A DNA stretch of 64,000 nucleotides. It comes from Microbacteriaceae bacterium VKM Ac-2854 (GTDB lineage Bacteria > Actinomycetota > Actinomycetes > Actinomycetales > Microbacteriaceae). The notes beneath the pieces were generated by a model. That model searched no databases, was not told where the DNA came from, and saw nothing but the letters and a program-made list of their open reading frames with translations. The position numbers were made by a program, and so were the translations under genes. Location of the stretch: positions 434,001 to 498,000 of the forward strand of contig JABMLH010000003.1 in NCBI GenBank assembly GCA_013205085.1, written 5' to 3'. Shown one piece after another: positions 15,499-26,937 of the stretch (the stretch's first letter is position 1; each line of letters opens with the position of its first letter).

Positions 15499-16512
15499 TC
15501 AGCGGTGGGCCACCGCGTGGGCGGCCTCGATGATCGCGACGACGGCGCGAGCGTCACGCACGTCGACCGGCGCGGGCGAGTCCGAGGTCAAGGTCGCGGC
15601 GACGCCCGCGTAGAACGCGGCGTAGCTCCCGCGCTCGGACGGCACGCGCTCGTCGCCGAGCACTCCCCAGCCGCTCTCCGGCACCACGCCGAAGCCGGCG
15701 TCGAGCGGCGACGCGCCGCCCTTTCGCACCGCGTCCTCCTGCGGATCGAGACCGTACGTCGTGAACGCCGCGTCCGTGCCGAGCGCCCTCAGTCGCGGCC
15801 CCGTCGCCCGCGCGACCCGGCTCATCGTGAGGTGCGAGCGCACACCACCCTCGTGCAGCAGTGAGACGAACGCGTCGTCCTCGCTGGCGCCGCCGTGATG
15901 CAGGATGCTCGTCTCGGCCGCGGTCACCGTGGCCGGGCCGAACAGCTGCAGCGCCTGGTCGATCAGGTGGCTGCCGAGGTCGAACAGGATGCCGCCGCCC
16001 TTCGACACCGGGATCTCGGTCTGCCAGCGCCCGCGTTTGGGCTCGCTCCAGCGCTCGAAGGTCGACTCGAACCGCAACACCCGCCCGAGCCGGTTCTCCT
16101 CGAGCAGCTTCCGCAGCGTGATGAAGTCGGCGTCCCAGCGTCGGTTCTGGAAGACGAACACCGGCTTGTCGGCCCGCTCGGAGGCCGCGATGATCGCGTC
16201 CGCATCAGCCAGAGACGGTGCGAACGGCTTGTCGATCACCACGGCGGAACCCGCCTCCAGTGCGGCGACCGCCTGCTCCCGATGCACGTGCGGCGGTGAC
16301 GCCAGCACCACGAGGTCCAGCCCCGCCTCGAGCACCTCCTCGGCGCTCGGCACGATGCGGGCGCCCGGATACGCGGCCTGCGCCGTCGCGGCACGCTCGG
16401 GGTCCGAGGTGGAGATCAGTGCGATCTCGAAGGCCGGATCCGCGGCGAGGAACGGTGCGTGGAACACCCGGCCGGACAGGCCGAACCCCACGATGCCGAC
16501 ACGGATGCTCAT
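15499..16512 (-). CDS. Gfo/Idh/MocA-family NAD(P)-dependent oxidoreductase
   Basis: A 337-aa oxidoreductase. The N-terminal Rossmann fold starts [20 protein letters not shown] (GxGxxG-type). The family motif [18 protein letters not shown] contains the catalytic EKP-like lysine, here DKP. The C-terminal alpha/beta domain has [22 protein letters not shown] with the conserved D and H. Substrates of this family are usually sugars or inositols; none can be assigned. Its ATG at 16512 overlaps the uppS stop by 4 bp, so it is cotranscribed with uppS and recO, although no functional link is obvious. Confidence 0.92.
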   Translation of the reverse strand: MSIRVGIVGFGLSGRVFHAPFLAADPAFEIALISTSDPERAATAQAAYPGARIVPSAEEVLEAGLDLVVLASPPHVHREQAVAALEAGSAVVIDKPFAPSLADADAIIAASERADKPVFVFQNRRWDADFITLRKLLEENRLGRVLRFESTFERWSEPKRGRWQTEIPVSKGGGILFDLGSHLIDQALQLFGPATVTAAETSILHHGGASEDDAFVSLLHEGGVRSHLTMSRVARATGPRLRALGTDAAFTTYGLDPQEDAVRKGGASPLDAGFGVVPESGWGVLGDERVPSERGSYAAFYAGVAATLTSDSPAPVDVRDARAVVAIIEAAHAVAHR

Positions 16513-17315
16513 CGCACGGCCTCCTTCGGGGTGTCGATGGCGCCGCCGAAGCGTCGGCTGCGACCGCCGTAGTACTCGATCGCCTCCCACAGATCGGTGC
16601 GGGTGAAATCGGGCCAGAGCTGATCGAGGAAGACCATCTCGGCGTACGCGCTCTGCCAGAGCAGGAAGTTCGAGGTGCGCTGCTCGCCGGAGGAACGAAC
16701 GAAGAGGTCCACATCGGGCATGTCGGGGATGTACATCGCCCGCGCGATCGCCTTCTCGGTGATCGCGCTGGGCTTCATCCGGCCGGCCGCGACCTCGGCG
16801 GCGAGCTTCTGCACCGCATCCGCGATCTCGGTGCGCCCGCCGTAGTTGACGCACATCGTGAGGGTGAGCACGTCGTTGCCCGCGGTGAGCTTCTCGGCGT
16901 ACTGCAACTCGTTGATGACGGAAGCCCAGAGCTTGGGCTTGCGCCCGGCCCAGCGCACCCGCACGCCCCACTCGTTCAGCTGGTCGCGACGGCGGTGCAG
17001 CACGTCGCGGTTGAAGCCCATCAGGAAGCGCACCTCCTCCGGCGAACGCTTCCAGTTCTCGGTGGAGAACGCGTAGACGCTGATGTGCTTCACGCCGATC
17101 TGGATCGCCCCGGCAACGACATCGAGCAGCGCCGCCTCGCCCATCTTGTGACCCTCGATCCGGGTCAGCCCGCGCCCGTTCGCCCAGCGCCCGTTGCCGT
17201 CCATCACGATAGCCACGTGATTCGGCACCGCCTTCTTCGGCAGCTCCGGCGGGTAGACGCCCGTCCAGTCGATCGGTTTGTACGCGACGGCGTCCTTATG
17301 GGTGAAGGGTTTCAT
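16509..17315 (-). CDS. uppS: Isoprenyl transferase (undecaprenyl diphosphate synthase family)
   Basis: A 268-aa cis-prenyltransferase that condenses isopentenyl diphosphate onto an allylic primer to make the polyprenyl carrier lipid for cell-wall synthesis. The Mg/pyrophosphate-binding motif is [17 protein letters not shown]. Further conserved blocks are [33 protein letters not shown] and [24 protein letters not shown]. It overlaps recO upstream and the Gfo/Idh gene downstream by 4 bp each. Product chain length cannot be deduced from sequence. Confidence 0.96.
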   Translation of the reverse strand: MKPFTHKDAVAYKPIDWTGVYPPELPKKAVPNHVAIVMDGNGRWANGRGLTRIEGHKMGEAALLDVVAGAIQIGVKHISVYAFSTENWKRSPEEVRFLMGFNRDVLHRRRDQLNEWGVRVRWAGRKPKLWASVINELQYAEKLTAGNDVLTLTMCVNYGGRTEIADAVQKLAAEVAAGRMKPSAITEKAIARAMYIPDMPDVDLFVRSSGEQRTSNFLLWQSAYAEMVFLDQLWPDFTRTDLWEAIEYYGGRSRRFGGAIDTPKEAVR

Positions 17316-18034
17316 CGATTGACGTGCTCCAGGGATCTCAGTCCGCGTTCGAGGTGGAACTGGGTGTACGCGGCCACCACACCGGAGGCGCGCGTGCGCG
17401 TGCCCGGCTCCGCCGACTCCGCCGCGACCCAGTCTCCGGTGAGCAGGGCGCCGAGGTGCTCGACGACCTCCAGCGTGACACGCGGAGCGCCCGGCGGTGT
17501 GCAGTCGGGGCAGACCACGCCGCCCATCCGCACCTCGATCGCGTTATGGGGGCCGGGTGCGCCGCAGCGGGCGCAGTCCTCGAAACTCGGAGCCCAACCG
17601 GCGATCGAGAGGGCGCGCAGGAGATAGGAGTCGAGGGAGAGGTTCGGCGTGTGCTCGTAGCGGCTCAGCGAGCGCAGGGCGCCGACCAGCAGCAGGTACT
17701 GCTGCAGCGACGCATCCGCATCCGTGAGCCGATCGGCCGTCTCGACCATGGCGTTCGCCGCGGTGTAGGAGTCGTAGTCGGCGGCGATCAGGGCACCGTA
17801 CGCCCCGATGGACTCGGCCTGGTTGACGATGTCGAGGTTGCGGCCCTCGTAGAGCTGCAGGTCGGCGACCATAAAGGGCTCCAGGCGCGAGCCGAACTTC
17901 GAGCCGGTCTTGCGCACCCCCTTCGCGACGGCGCGGATCTTGCCGTGCTGCCGCGAGAGCATCGTGACGATGCGGTCGGCTTCACCCAGCTTGTGGGTGC
18001 GCAGCACAACGGCTTCGTCACGATAGGTGGGCAT
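17312..18034 (-). CDS. recO: DNA repair protein RecO
   Basis: A 240-aa RecO, which helps load RecA at SSB-coated gaps (RecFOR pathway). The N-terminal OB fold reads [53 protein letters not shown]-terminal zinc-binding pair is visible in CARCGAP ... VVCPDC. The recO-uppS order with a 4-bp overlap is common in actinobacteria. Upstream is a 260-bp gap containing a long imperfect inverted repeat. Confidence 0.95.
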   Translation of the reverse strand: MPTYRDEAVVLRTHKLGEADRIVTMLSRQHGKIRAVAKGVRKTGSKFGSRLEPFMVADLQLYEGRNLDIVNQAESIGAYGALIAADYDSYTAANAMVETADRLTDADASLQQYLLLVGALRSLSRYEHTPNLSLDSYLLRALSIAGWAPSFEDCARCGAPGPHNAIEVRMGGVVCPDCTPPGAPRVTLEVVEHLGALLTGDWVAAESAEPGTRTRASGVVAAYTQFHLERGLRSLEHVNR

Positions 18035-18106
18035 GCCGCCATTATCCTCTCGACCACCGACAGTGAGCGGGACGCCGCGACGCGTCGAGGCGCGGCGTCA
18101 CGGGCA

Positions 18107-18238
18107 CGGCACGTACACGATGTCGGGTGAGATCGCGGGCCACCCGTTCGCGAGCGCTGCAGATCCGCGCGATCACGGGGATCCTCCGGGTCGATCGCGA
18201 GGTGTCGCCGCGCCTCGCCCGCCATCTTGTACATGCCG
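18107..18238. repeat. Long imperfect inverted repeat
   Basis: The left arm starts CGGCACGTACACGATGTCGGG (18107-18127); the right arm ends with the partial complement of that sequence (18218-18238). Similarity continues inward with small gaps for about 60 bases per arm. It fills most of the gap between the divergent recO and TRIC-channel genes. No transposase is present. It could fold into a long hairpin or be a decayed mobile element. Confidence 0.55.
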
Positions 18239-18296
18239 GGGCCTCGCGGGGTCACGCAACTCGTTCTGCGTGAACGGTTCTGGCACGATATGGGGC

Positions 18297-18968
18297 GTGC
18301 CCGCCGCCGTCTTCAGCATCCCCGCCTGGGCGGACCTGCTCGCCATCGCGATCGGCTGCCTGCAGGGCGCGATGTTCGCGGGTGAGTTCCGCGACCGACG
18401 GATCGACCTGCTCGGTGTCGCGATCATCGGCACCGCCGTCGGACTCGGCGGCGGAGTGCTGCGCGACCTGCTGCTGCAGGTGCCGCTGGTCGCCCTGCAC
18501 ACCAACTCCTATCTGCTGGTCGCGGTCGCCGCCTCGCTGGTCGGCATGCTGCTGCAACACCTGTTCAATCGACTCGACGGAGTCATCACGGCGCTGGACG
18601 CACTCACGATCGGGCTGTTCGGCGCGATCGGCACCACAAAAGCGCTCTCGCTCGGCGTGCCGGAGGTACCGGCGGTCTTCGTCGGCACGATCTCGGCGGT
18701 CGGCGGATCCGTCATCCGCGACGTGCTGCTGAACCGGCCGATCGCCCTGATGCACGTCGGCTCGCTCTACGCGATCGCAGCGACCGCCGGCACATTCGTG
18801 CTGGTGCTCTTCGTGCACTTCGGCATCCTGATCGACTTCGCCGCGCCGATCGGCGTCGCCGTCACCACCGTCATCCGGTTGCTCGCCGTGCGCTACGGCT
18901 GGTCGCTGCCCGAGCAACGCGCCCTCAGCCGCGTCCCCCGCGTCCGCTGGCGCCGCCGCGAGGACTGA
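18297..18968 (+). CDS. TRIC-type (UPF0126) membrane channel protein
   Basis: A 223-aa membrane protein with about seven hydrophobic helices. It has two repeats that each carry the family glycine/RD signature (GLGGGVLRDLLL near residue 48 and VGGSVIRDVLL near residue 138). This internal duplication marks the bacterial trimeric intracellular cation channel (TRIC/YadS) family. GTG at 18297 gives VPAAVFSIPAWADLLAIAIG. It has no operon partner and is followed by a bidirectional terminator shared with leuA. Ion specificity is unknown. Confidence 0.88.
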   Translation: MPAAVFSIPAWADLLAIAIGCLQGAMFAGEFRDRRIDLLGVAIIGTAVGLGGGVLRDLLLQVPLVALHTNSYLLVAVAASLVGMLLQHLFNRLDGVITALDALTIGLFGAIGTTKALSLGVPEVPAVFVGTISAVGGSVIRDVLLNRPIALMHVGSLYAIAATAGTFVLVLFVHFGILIDFAAPIGVAVTTVIRLLAVRYGWSLPEQRALSRVPRVRWRRRED

Positions 18969-18975
18969 CCGCGAA

Positions 18976-19025
18976 GGGGGTTGTCACTCCGTCCCGCACG
19001 ACGGCGGGACGGAGTGACAACCCCC
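18976..19025. terminator. Bidirectional hairpin terminator, GGTTGTCAC family (copy 1)
   Basis: Perfect arms of more than 20 bp (core GGTTGTCACTCCGTCCCG and complement) around a 5-7-base loop. It sits between the convergent TRIC-channel and leuA genes. Related palindromes occur at 29807-29874 and 63714-63765. Confidence 0.85.
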
Positions 19026-19032
19026 TGAGGGA

Positions 19033-20931
<1,899 letters not shown>

Positions 20932-20947
<16 letters not shown>

Positions 20948-20976
20948 CAGCTAAGGAGGAGCAGACCAAAACGCAC
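20932..20976 (-). CDS. leuL: leuA leader peptide
   Basis: A 14-codon ORF, GTG to TAA, reading MRFGLLLLSCRDES with four consecutive leucine codons (CTG CTC CTC CTT). It lies 132 bp upstream of leuA on the same strand. Leader peptides of this kind have been predicted before leuA in other actinobacteria; translation of the Leu run senses Leu-tRNA charging. No ribosome binding site precedes the GTG. A -10 element ends six bases before it, so it is probably translated from a leaderless transcript. Confidence 0.85.
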
Positions 20977-20982
20977 GAAAAC

Positions 20983-21010
20983 AGGGTAACACCGCGAGGA
21001 GCGCTCACAA
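20983..21010 (-). promoter_or_regulatory. leuA promoter
   Basis: On the minus strand TTGTGA (21005-21010), a 16-bp spacer and TACCCT (20983-20988) form a vegetative-type promoter. The leader-peptide GTG follows after six bases, placing the transcription start at or beside the start codon. The remaining bases from 21011 to 21171 hold no gene I can support. Confidence 0.65.
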
Positions 21011-21171
21011 CACCGTCACCCGTCGATCGGCGCCGGCTCGAGCGTGCCGTCCGCTGTCCGGTCCGGTCGGCCGTGAGGCGCGCCAATCGCTTGCTCATAC
21101 TCACGATGAAGGCACCGCGCGACCGCGCGAGGGCGCTGTCTGCCAGCAGCAGACGCATCCGCGCCGCCGGA

Positions 21172-21486
21172 TCAGGCGGCGAGTCGGACGTCCGCCCGCG
21201 AGAGGGTCGGTGCCGAGACGGAGCCCTCGGCACGGATCTCGGCGGTGAGGTCGACCGTGGTACCGACGAGCATGTCGGCGATGTCCCGCACCAGCTCCCA
21301 GGCTTCGATCCCGAGGGCGGCGCAGATGGCCTCGAGGATCTCCGAGGACACCTCCTTGCGGCCGCGCTCGATCTCGGAGAGATACGGCAGCGAGACCCGA
21401 CTCGCGAGGGAGAGTTCGCGCAGGGTGAGGCCGCTGCCCCGGCGTCGTTCGCGGATCACCGCACCGATCGCGTGTCGCATCAGCAT
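21172..21486 (-). CDS. ClgR-like XRE-family transcriptional regulator
   Basis: A 104-aa helix-turn-helix protein. IRERRRGSGLTLRELSLASRVSLPYLSEIERGRKEVSSEILEAICAALGI matches the very distinctive DNA-binding domain of ClgR/PopR-type activators, which control clpP and other proteostasis genes in actinobacteria. The C-terminus is short and ends in RLAA, a hydrophobic Ala-Ala end of the sort recognised by Clp proteases, which fits the known conditional proteolysis of ClgR. The usual ClgR neighbours (cinA, pgsA) are absent. It could therefore be a paralog, so I do not assign the symbol. Confidence 0.82.
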   Translation of the reverse strand: MLMRHAIGAVIRERRRGSGLTLRELSLASRVSLPYLSEIERGRKEVSSEILEAICAALGIEAWELVRDIADMLVGTTVDLTAEIRAEGSVSAPTLSRADVRLAA

Positions 21487-21699
21487 CCGTGGCGCCTCTC
21501 TCCCGATGGTCGTGCCCCGAGACTACGAGGGAGCACCGACACCGGGAACCCGCCGCTGCGCGATTCTGCTCTGGGCAGAACGCGCAGCCCTGCTCCGGGA
21601 ACCCGTCCGCTCCCTCGACCATCACGCTCGACGAACCCCTGGGCCCACGACGACTCCTGGACGTGGCATCCGTCGTGCCGCGACCGCGGAGCCGATCCG

Positions 21700-22362
21700 C
21701 TACTCGACGAGCCCGTTCTCGTACGCGAACACCACCAGCTGCACCCGGTCGCGCAGGCCGAGCTTGCCGAGAACGCGGCTGATGTGCGTCTTCACGGTCG
21801 CCTCACTGAGGTATTCGGCGCCGGCGATCTCGGTGTTGCTCAGGCCCCGCGCCGCGTGCGCGAAGATCTCGCGCTCCCGGTCGGTGAGGGTGCCGAACGC
21901 CTCCGGAACCGCCCGCCCGCTGCCGGCGGAGCCGAAGTGTTCGAACAGCTCGCGCGTCGCGGACGCCGCGACGACGGCGGTGCCGGCGTGCACGGTGCGG
22001 ATCGAGGCGAGCAGGAACTCCGGGTCGGTGTCCTTCAGCAGGAACCCGCTGGCCCCCGCCCGGATCGCCCGGGCCGCCGCCTCGTCGAGATCGAAGGTGG
22101 TCAGCACCAGGATGCGCGGGGCCGGCTCGGAGCGGGCGCCGGCCTCCGCCAGGATGCGCTGCGTCGAGGCGATGCCGTCGACTCCGGGCATCCGGATGTC
22201 CATCAGCACGACGTCGGGCCGCAGCTCGGCGACGAGGGCCGCGCCGGTGCCACCGTCAGCGGCCTCGCCCACCACCTCCAGATCGGGCTGCGAGGAGATC
22301 AGCATCCGGATTCCGGCGCGGAACAGCGCCTGGTCGTCGACGAGAACGATGCGGATGCTCAT
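21700..22362 (-). CDS. NarL/LuxR-family response regulator
   Basis: A 220-aa two-component response regulator. The receiver domain (residues 1-120) has the acidic pair D9/D10, phospho-acceptor D55 in VVLMDIRMPG, and the conserved Lys in GFLLKDTDPE. The C-terminal LuxR helix-turn-helix reads FGTLTDREREIFAHAARGLSNTEIAGAEYLSEATVKTHISRVLGKLGLRDRVQ. It overlaps the histidine-kinase gene upstream by 4 bp and is its cognate partner. Target genes are unknown; no transporter is adjacent. Confidence 0.95.
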   Translation of the reverse strand: MSIRIVLVDDQALFRAGIRMLISSQPDLEVVGEAADGGTGAALVAELRPDVVLMDIRMPGVDGIASTQRILAEAGARSEPAPRILVLTTFDLDEAAARAIRAGASGFLLKDTDPEFLLASIRTVHAGTAVVAASATRELFEHFGSAGSGRAVPEAFGTLTDREREIFAHAARGLSNTEIAGAEYLSEATVKTHISRVLGKLGLRDRVQLVVFAYENGLVE

Positions 22363-24044
22363 GCGGCGGGATCTCCTTCGGCACGGATGCGGGGTAGGCG
22401 GGCCTCGACGAGGAAGTCCACGCCGTCCGGCTCCGCTCGCAGGCTACCGCCGGCGAGCAGGGCCCTCTCCCGCATCCCGACCAGACCGTGGCCTCCCGCG
22501 CCGACGGCACCGGGTTCGGCGCGGTTGCGAACACTGAGCACGAGCTCGTCACCGCGCTGCCGCAGCGCGACGCGGATGGGCGAGCCGGCGACGCCGTGGC
22601 GCAGGGCGTTCGTGGTCGCCTCCTGCGTGATCCGGAAGAGTGCGAGCCCCGCGCCGCGCGGCACGGTCGCCAGCTCGACCCCGAAGTCGCGGACGACGCC
22701 GGCCCCACTCGCCGCCACCGAATCCAGCAGGGCGGGGATGTCGCTCGCCGTCGGCTGCGGACCGCTCGCCTCGCTGTGCCTCAGCTGCGCGAGCAGCTGT
22801 CGCACGTCGCCGAGCGCGTCGCGGGCGACGGCCGAGATGGTGCTCAACGCCTCGTCCGTCTGCTCGGGATGCGCGGTGCCGAGGTAGCGCGCGCCGTCGG
22901 CCTGGGCGATCACCACGGCGAGCGAGTGCGCCACGACGTCGTGCATGTCGCGCGCGATCGCGTTGCGCTCCTCGACCGCGTCCAGTTCGCGCTGCGCAGC
23001 GGCGCGGGCGTCCTCCGCCCGCTGCTGACCCGCGCGGCCCTCCTGAGCCATGCGCAGGACGCGGGCGAGAGCGCCGGCCGTCCACGAGAGCCCGAGCACC
23101 GCGAGGGCGACCCCGAACATCAGCGCGACCGCGAGCACACCGTCGTAGCCGGCCGAGAAGTACTCGATGCGCTGAGTCAACGCGTTGTAGACGCTCGCGA
23201 TCAGCGCGCCGAGCACCGCGGATGCGGCGCCGAGCACCTGCACCCGACGGGTGCCGTACGCGGCGACGGCGAACAGCACGGCGAGGATCGCGATGTCGAG
23301 GAAGTTCGCCTGCTGGCCCAGCGCCATCTGCACGATGGCGCCGAGCCAGGCGACGGCGAGCGACGCGGCCGGGTGACGACGACGGATCGCAACGGCGACG
23401 GTCAGGACGGCGATGGTGATCACCTCCGTCGAGCCCGTCGACGTGTAGGCGACGGCGAGCACGGTGAGGTAGAGCAGGGCGTACGCGGAGTCGGAGCCGG
23501 TGTTCATCGCGTCGAGTTCGCGCGTACCCCGCAGCTGCACCGCGGCGGGCGGATGCGAGCGGGCACTGCGCCGACCCCGTCGCCAGAGCAGGACGTAGCC
23601 GAGCACCAGCACCACCGCGCCGCCGAAACCGACCGTCGCGCGCAGCGGCCCCGCCTCCGGCGTGGACGAGATCAGAGTCTGGGCGGCCAGAGGGATCAGG
23701 ACGCCGGCGAGGATCAGGCCTGCGAGCGTGAACCGCCGGGTGAGCAGGCCGCCGTACCGAGCCGAACCCCAGGCGATCGCGGCACCGACCAGGATGCCGT
23801 CGACGCGCAGGCCGGCTTCGGGGATCGCCATCGCCCCGCCGCTCAACACGCCGAGCAGGGCGATCGGGCCCGCGATCGCCGGCAGGACCCGGACGAGAGC
23901 CAGGGCGATGACGAGGACGAAGCCGCCGGGCAGCAGCTCGAGGCGGCCCCCGCCCACGGCGACGATCGCGATCTCGGTGACCGCGAGCAGCGCGGCCAGG
24001 ATCGGGAACGTCGGCGCGCGATCGAGCAGGGTGGCGATTCGCAT
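22359..24044 (-). CDS. Two-component sensor histidine kinase (HisKA_3 type)
   Basis: A 561-aa membrane sensor kinase. The first 340 residues hold ten or so hydrophobic segments in two groups separated by a basic linker (LLWRRGRRSARSHPP). The dimerisation/phosphoacceptor helix has the NarL-partner motif ERNAIARDMHDVVAHSLAVV, with His about residue 368. The C-terminal HATPase_c domain shows the N-box (ITQEATTNALRHG) and G-box (GGHGLVGMRERALLAGG). The ATG at 24044 (MRIATLLDR) was preferred over a start nine codons earlier. It is coupled to the response regulator by a 4-bp overlap. The input signal is unknown. Confidence 0.94.
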   Translation of the reverse strand: MRIATLLDRAPTFPILAALLAVTEIAIVAVGGGRLELLPGGFVLVIALALVRVLPAIAGPIALLGVLSGGAMAIPEAGLRVDGILVGAAIAWGSARYGGLLTRRFTLAGLILAGVLIPLAAQTLISSTPEAGPLRATVGFGGAVVLVLGYVLLWRRGRRSARSHPPAAVQLRGTRELDAMNTGSDSAYALLYLTVLAVAYTSTGSTEVITIAVLTVAVAIRRRHPAASLAVAWLGAIVQMALGQQANFLDIAILAVLFAVAAYGTRRVQVLGAASAVLGALIASVYNALTQRIEYFSAGYDGVLAVALMFGVALAVLGLSWTAGALARVLRMAQEGRAGQQRAEDARAAAQRELDAVEERNAIARDMHDVVAHSLAVVIAQADGARYLGTAHPEQTDEALSTISAVARDALGDVRQLLAQLRHSEASGPQPTASDIPALLDSVAASGAGVVRDFGVELATVPRGAGLALFRITQEATTNALRHGVAGSPIRVALRQRGDELVLSVRNRAEPGAVGAGGHGLVGMRERALLAGGSLRAEPDGVDFLVEARLPRIRAEGDPAA

Positions 24045-24170
24045 ATCCCTACGGTAGGTCGCGGCGGGCACGTGATCCGCGCCGGGCCGCCGATCTCATC
24101 CGTTGGTCGGCACGGTCATCCGCTGGATGTAGCCACCATGACGCCGGGCTCAGCCGGTAGCGTCGGAGCC

Positions 24171-24530
24171 ATGTCAACGGAATCGATCACCACCGAGTTC
24201 TTCGAGCGCTACACCGCCGCCCTGCTCGCTCGCGACGAGCAGGCCGTCGCGCGGCTCTACGCGGTTCCGGCGCTGCTGGTCTTCCCGCAGCAGACGATCG
24301 CCATCGGCAGTCCGGAGGAGGCCGCCGCCGTCTTCGGCGCGGCGTGGCCGCAGTACGAAGGCGTCACCTCGACCCGACCCGAGATCACCGTCTCCGCCGA
24401 GACCGACCACAGCATCTGGGCCGACGTCACCTGGCACCACGACAACGGCGGCACCGAGCACCAGCTGTATCAGCTCGCCTACCTCGCCGGCGGCTGGCGC
24501 GTCGCGGTGCTCACACCGCTCGCCGGCTGA
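24171..24530 (+). CDS. NTF2/SnoaL-like protein of unknown function
   Basis: A 119-aa cone-fold (NTF2-like) protein: FFERYTAALLARDEQAVARLYAVPALLVFPQQTIAIGSPEEAAAVFGAAWPQY is the usual start of this fold, followed by a curved sheet with SIWADVTWHH and LYQLAYLAGGWRVAVLTP. Members range from enzymes to binding proteins, so no function can be given. It stands alone, divergent from the histidine-kinase gene and convergent with era. Confidence 0.75.
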   Translation: MSTESITTEFFERYTAALLARDEQAVARLYAVPALLVFPQQTIAIGSPEEAAAVFGAAWPQYEGVTSTRPEITVSAETDHSIWADVTWHHDNGGTEHQLYQLAYLAGGWRVAVLTPLAG

Positions 24531-24619
24531 GCCGGTACGCCGCCGACGGGACGGGATTTGCGAACCCGGACCCGGAATCGACCCGACGGCCGCGAATCGA
24601 CGGGAACGAGGAGACTCGC

Positions 24620-25537
24620 CTAGAAGCCGAGCCGCCCCAAGAGCTTCGGGTCGCGCTGCCAGTCCTTCGCGACCTTCACCCGGATCGACAGGAACACCTT
24701 CCGGCCCAGCAGCTTCTCGATCTGGGCGCGCGAGGTCTGCCCCACGTCGCGCAGTCGCTGGCCGCCGTGGCCGATGATGATGCCTTTCTGGCTGTCGCGC
24801 TCGACGAAGACGTTCGCGTAGATGTCGATCAGCGAACCGTCTTCGCGCTCGACCATGTCGTCGATGGTGACGGCGAGCGAGTGCGGCAGCTCGTCCGAGA
24901 CCCCTTCCAGCGCCGCCTCGCGGATGAACTCCGCGATGCGCGATTCGTTGTCCTCGTCGGTCACGGCCTCGATCGGGTACAGCGCCGGCGACACCGGCAT
25001 CAGTCGCAGGATCTCAGCCGCCAACACGTCCAGCTGCTCGTCGGTCACGGCCGAGATCGGCACGATGGTGTCCCACTCGCGCAGCTCCTGCACGGCGAGC
25101 AGTTGCTTGGCGACCGCCTTCTTCGACGACAGGTCGACCTTGGAGACGATCGCGACCTTCCGCGCGCGCGGGAACGCATCCAGCGACTCGTTGATGAACC
25201 GGTCGCCGGGTCCGATCGGCTCGTCGGCCGGGAACAGCATGCCGATCACGTCCACGTCGCCCAGCGTCGAGGTGACCAGCGAGTTCAGCCGCTCACCCAG
25301 CAGCGTGCGCGGGCGGTGGATGCCCGGAGTGTCGACCACGATCAGCTGACCGTCGGGACGGTGCACGATGCCACGGATCGCCCGGCGCGTGGTCTGCGGC
25401 TTGGACGAGGTGATCGCGATCTTCTCGCCCACGAGCGCGTTGGTCAGCGTCGACTTGCCGACGTTGGGGCGCCCGACGAAGGAGACGAAGCCCGCCCGGA
25501 AGGGGGCGCCGTCGCCCGAAGTGGTGGTGTCGGTCAT
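24620..25537 (-). CDS. era: GTPase Era
   Basis: A 305-aa Era GTPase, involved in 16S rRNA maturation and 30S assembly. The GTPase motifs are G1 GRPNVGKS (residues 22-29), G3 DTPGIH, and G4 as SKVD. A C-terminal KH RNA-binding domain includes IIIGHGGQRLRDVGQTSRAQIEKLLGRKVFLSIRVKVAKDWQRDP. It overlaps the CorC-like gene by 4 bp and closes the ybeY-corC-era run, a conserved ribosome-maturation cluster. It ends in LLGRLGF, as is typical of actinobacterial Era. Confidence 0.97.
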   Translation of the reverse strand: MTDTTTSGDGAPFRAGFVSFVGRPNVGKSTLTNALVGEKIAITSSKPQTTRRAIRGIVHRPDGQLIVVDTPGIHRPRTLLGERLNSLVTSTLGDVDVIGMLFPADEPIGPGDRFINESLDAFPRARKVAIVSKVDLSSKKAVAKQLLAVQELREWDTIVPISAVTDEQLDVLAAEILRLMPVSPALYPIEAVTDEDNESRIAEFIREAALEGVSDELPHSLAVTIDDMVEREDGSLIDIYANVFVERDSQKGIIIGHGGQRLRDVGQTSRAQIEKLLGRKVFLSIRVKVAKDWQRDPKLLGRLGF

Positions 25538-26937
25538 CGTGCGTCCTCGCTGTCGGAGCTGTCGCTCTCGGGGTTCTTGGTCTTCTTGGGCGACTTCTTC
25601 TCGCCCTTGGTCTTGGCCTTCTCGTCGACCGTCGGCTCGTCCGCCTCGTCGATCACCGGGATCGGGCCGGTGCTTGCGGCATCCGCCGGGAAGTCGGGAT
25701 CGCGGCGCACCAGCACCGTGGAGATGGTGCCGCGGCGCGGGTCCGCGTGCTCGGCCTCGAGGATGACGCCGCCGATCGCGGCGATCGCCCCGCGCTCGGG
25801 CAGCCGGCCGTACGCCTTGGTGAGCAGGCCGCCCACCGAGTCGACGTCGTCGTCCTCGAGTTCGAGGTCGAACAGCTCGCCGAGCTCGTCCGTCGGCAAC
25901 CGAGCGCTGATCCGGTAGTAGCCGGGCTCGATCTCATCGATCAGGTTCGCCTCGCGGTCGTACTCGTCGGAGATGTCGCCGACGAGTTCCTCGATCAGGT
26001 CCTCCAGCGTGACCAAGCCGGCGATGCCGCCGTACTCGTCCACGACCATCGCGAGGTGATTGGACTCGAGCTGCATCTGCCGCAGCGTCGCGTCCGCCTT
26101 CTTCGACTCCGGCACGAAGATCGCCGGGCGGGCGAGTTCGGCGACGGTCAACGAAGCATCGGGACGCTCGTAGGTGTATCGAGCGACGTCGCGCAGGTAG
26201 AGCACCCCGAGCACGTCGTCGGCACTGTTGGCGACGACCGGGATGCGCGAGATGCCGCGGCTGAGCAGCAGCCCCATCCCGGCGCCGATCGAGGCGTTCG
26301 ACTCGATGGTCACCATGTCGGTCCGCGGCACCATGACCTCGCGCACCACGGTCTCGTTGAACTCGAAGATCGAGTGGATCAGCTCGCGGTCGTCCTGCTC
26401 CAGCACCGCCTGCTCTGTGGCCTCGTCGACCATGCTGAGCAGCTGCTCCTCGGAGGAGAAGCCGGCCGTGCGCGGGCTGCCCGGCGTGACGCGACTGCCG
26501 AGGGCGACGAGTCCGGCCGCGACCGGACCGAGCGCAACCCGGAGCAGGTGCACCACGAACGCGCTCGACTGCAGCACCGGGCGGGCGTGCGCCCGGCCCA
26601 CGCTGCGGGGGCTGGAGCCGACGAGCACGAAGGAGACCGCGGCCACGATCAGGATGGCGACCAGTAGGCTCAGCCAGAGCTGCTCGATCCAGTCGATCAG
26701 CACCGCGGTGACGAACACCGCGGCGGTGGTCTCCGACACGATGCGCGCGAAGTTGGTCACCGTGACGTGAGGGCCGCCGTCGTCGGCGATCGCGCGCAGC
26801 GAGCGCGGCGTGCGGCTGTGCTGCGCCATCTCGGCGATGTCGGCGCGCGAGAGCACGCTGAGGGCGGCGTCGGTCGCGGCGAACCAGCCGCCCACCGCCA
26901 CCAGCAGGAGGGCTGCGAAGAGCAGTTGGGCGATCAC
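25534..26937 (-). CDS. CNNM/CorC-family membrane protein with CBS pair
   Basis: A 467-aa hemolysin-family (TlyC/CorC) protein. The N-terminal DUF21/CNNM membrane domain has about three or four helices. It is followed by a CBS pair starting at [21 protein letters not shown] and [14 protein letters not shown], and including [32 protein letters not shown] CorC_HlyC domain carries [30 protein letters not shown]. The C-terminal 45 residues are a charged, Lys-rich low-complexity tail. Homologs are linked to Mg export, and the gene stands with ybeY and era by 4-bp overlaps. Confidence 0.93.
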   Translation of the reverse strand: MIAQLLFAALLLVAVGGWFAATDAALSVLSRADIAEMAQHSRTPRSLRAIADDGGPHVTVTNFARIVSETTAAVFVTAVLIDWIEQLWLSLLVAILIVAAVSFVLVGSSPRSVGRAHARPVLQSSAFVVHLLRVALGPVAAGLVALGSRVTPGSPRTAGFSSEEQLLSMVDEATEQAVLEQDDRELIHSIFEFNETVVREVMVPRTDMVTIESNASIGAGMGLLLSRGISRIPVVANSADDVLGVLYLRDVARYTYERPDASLTVAELARPAIFVPESKKADATLRQMQLESNHLAMVVDEYGGIAGLVTLEDLIEELVGDISDEYDREANLIDEIEPGYYRISARLPTDELGELFDLELEDDDVDSVGGLLTKAYGRLPERGAIAAIGGVILEAEHADPRRGTISTVLVRRDPDFPADAASTGPIPVIDEADEPTVDEKAKTKGEKKSPKKTKNPESDSSDSEDAR

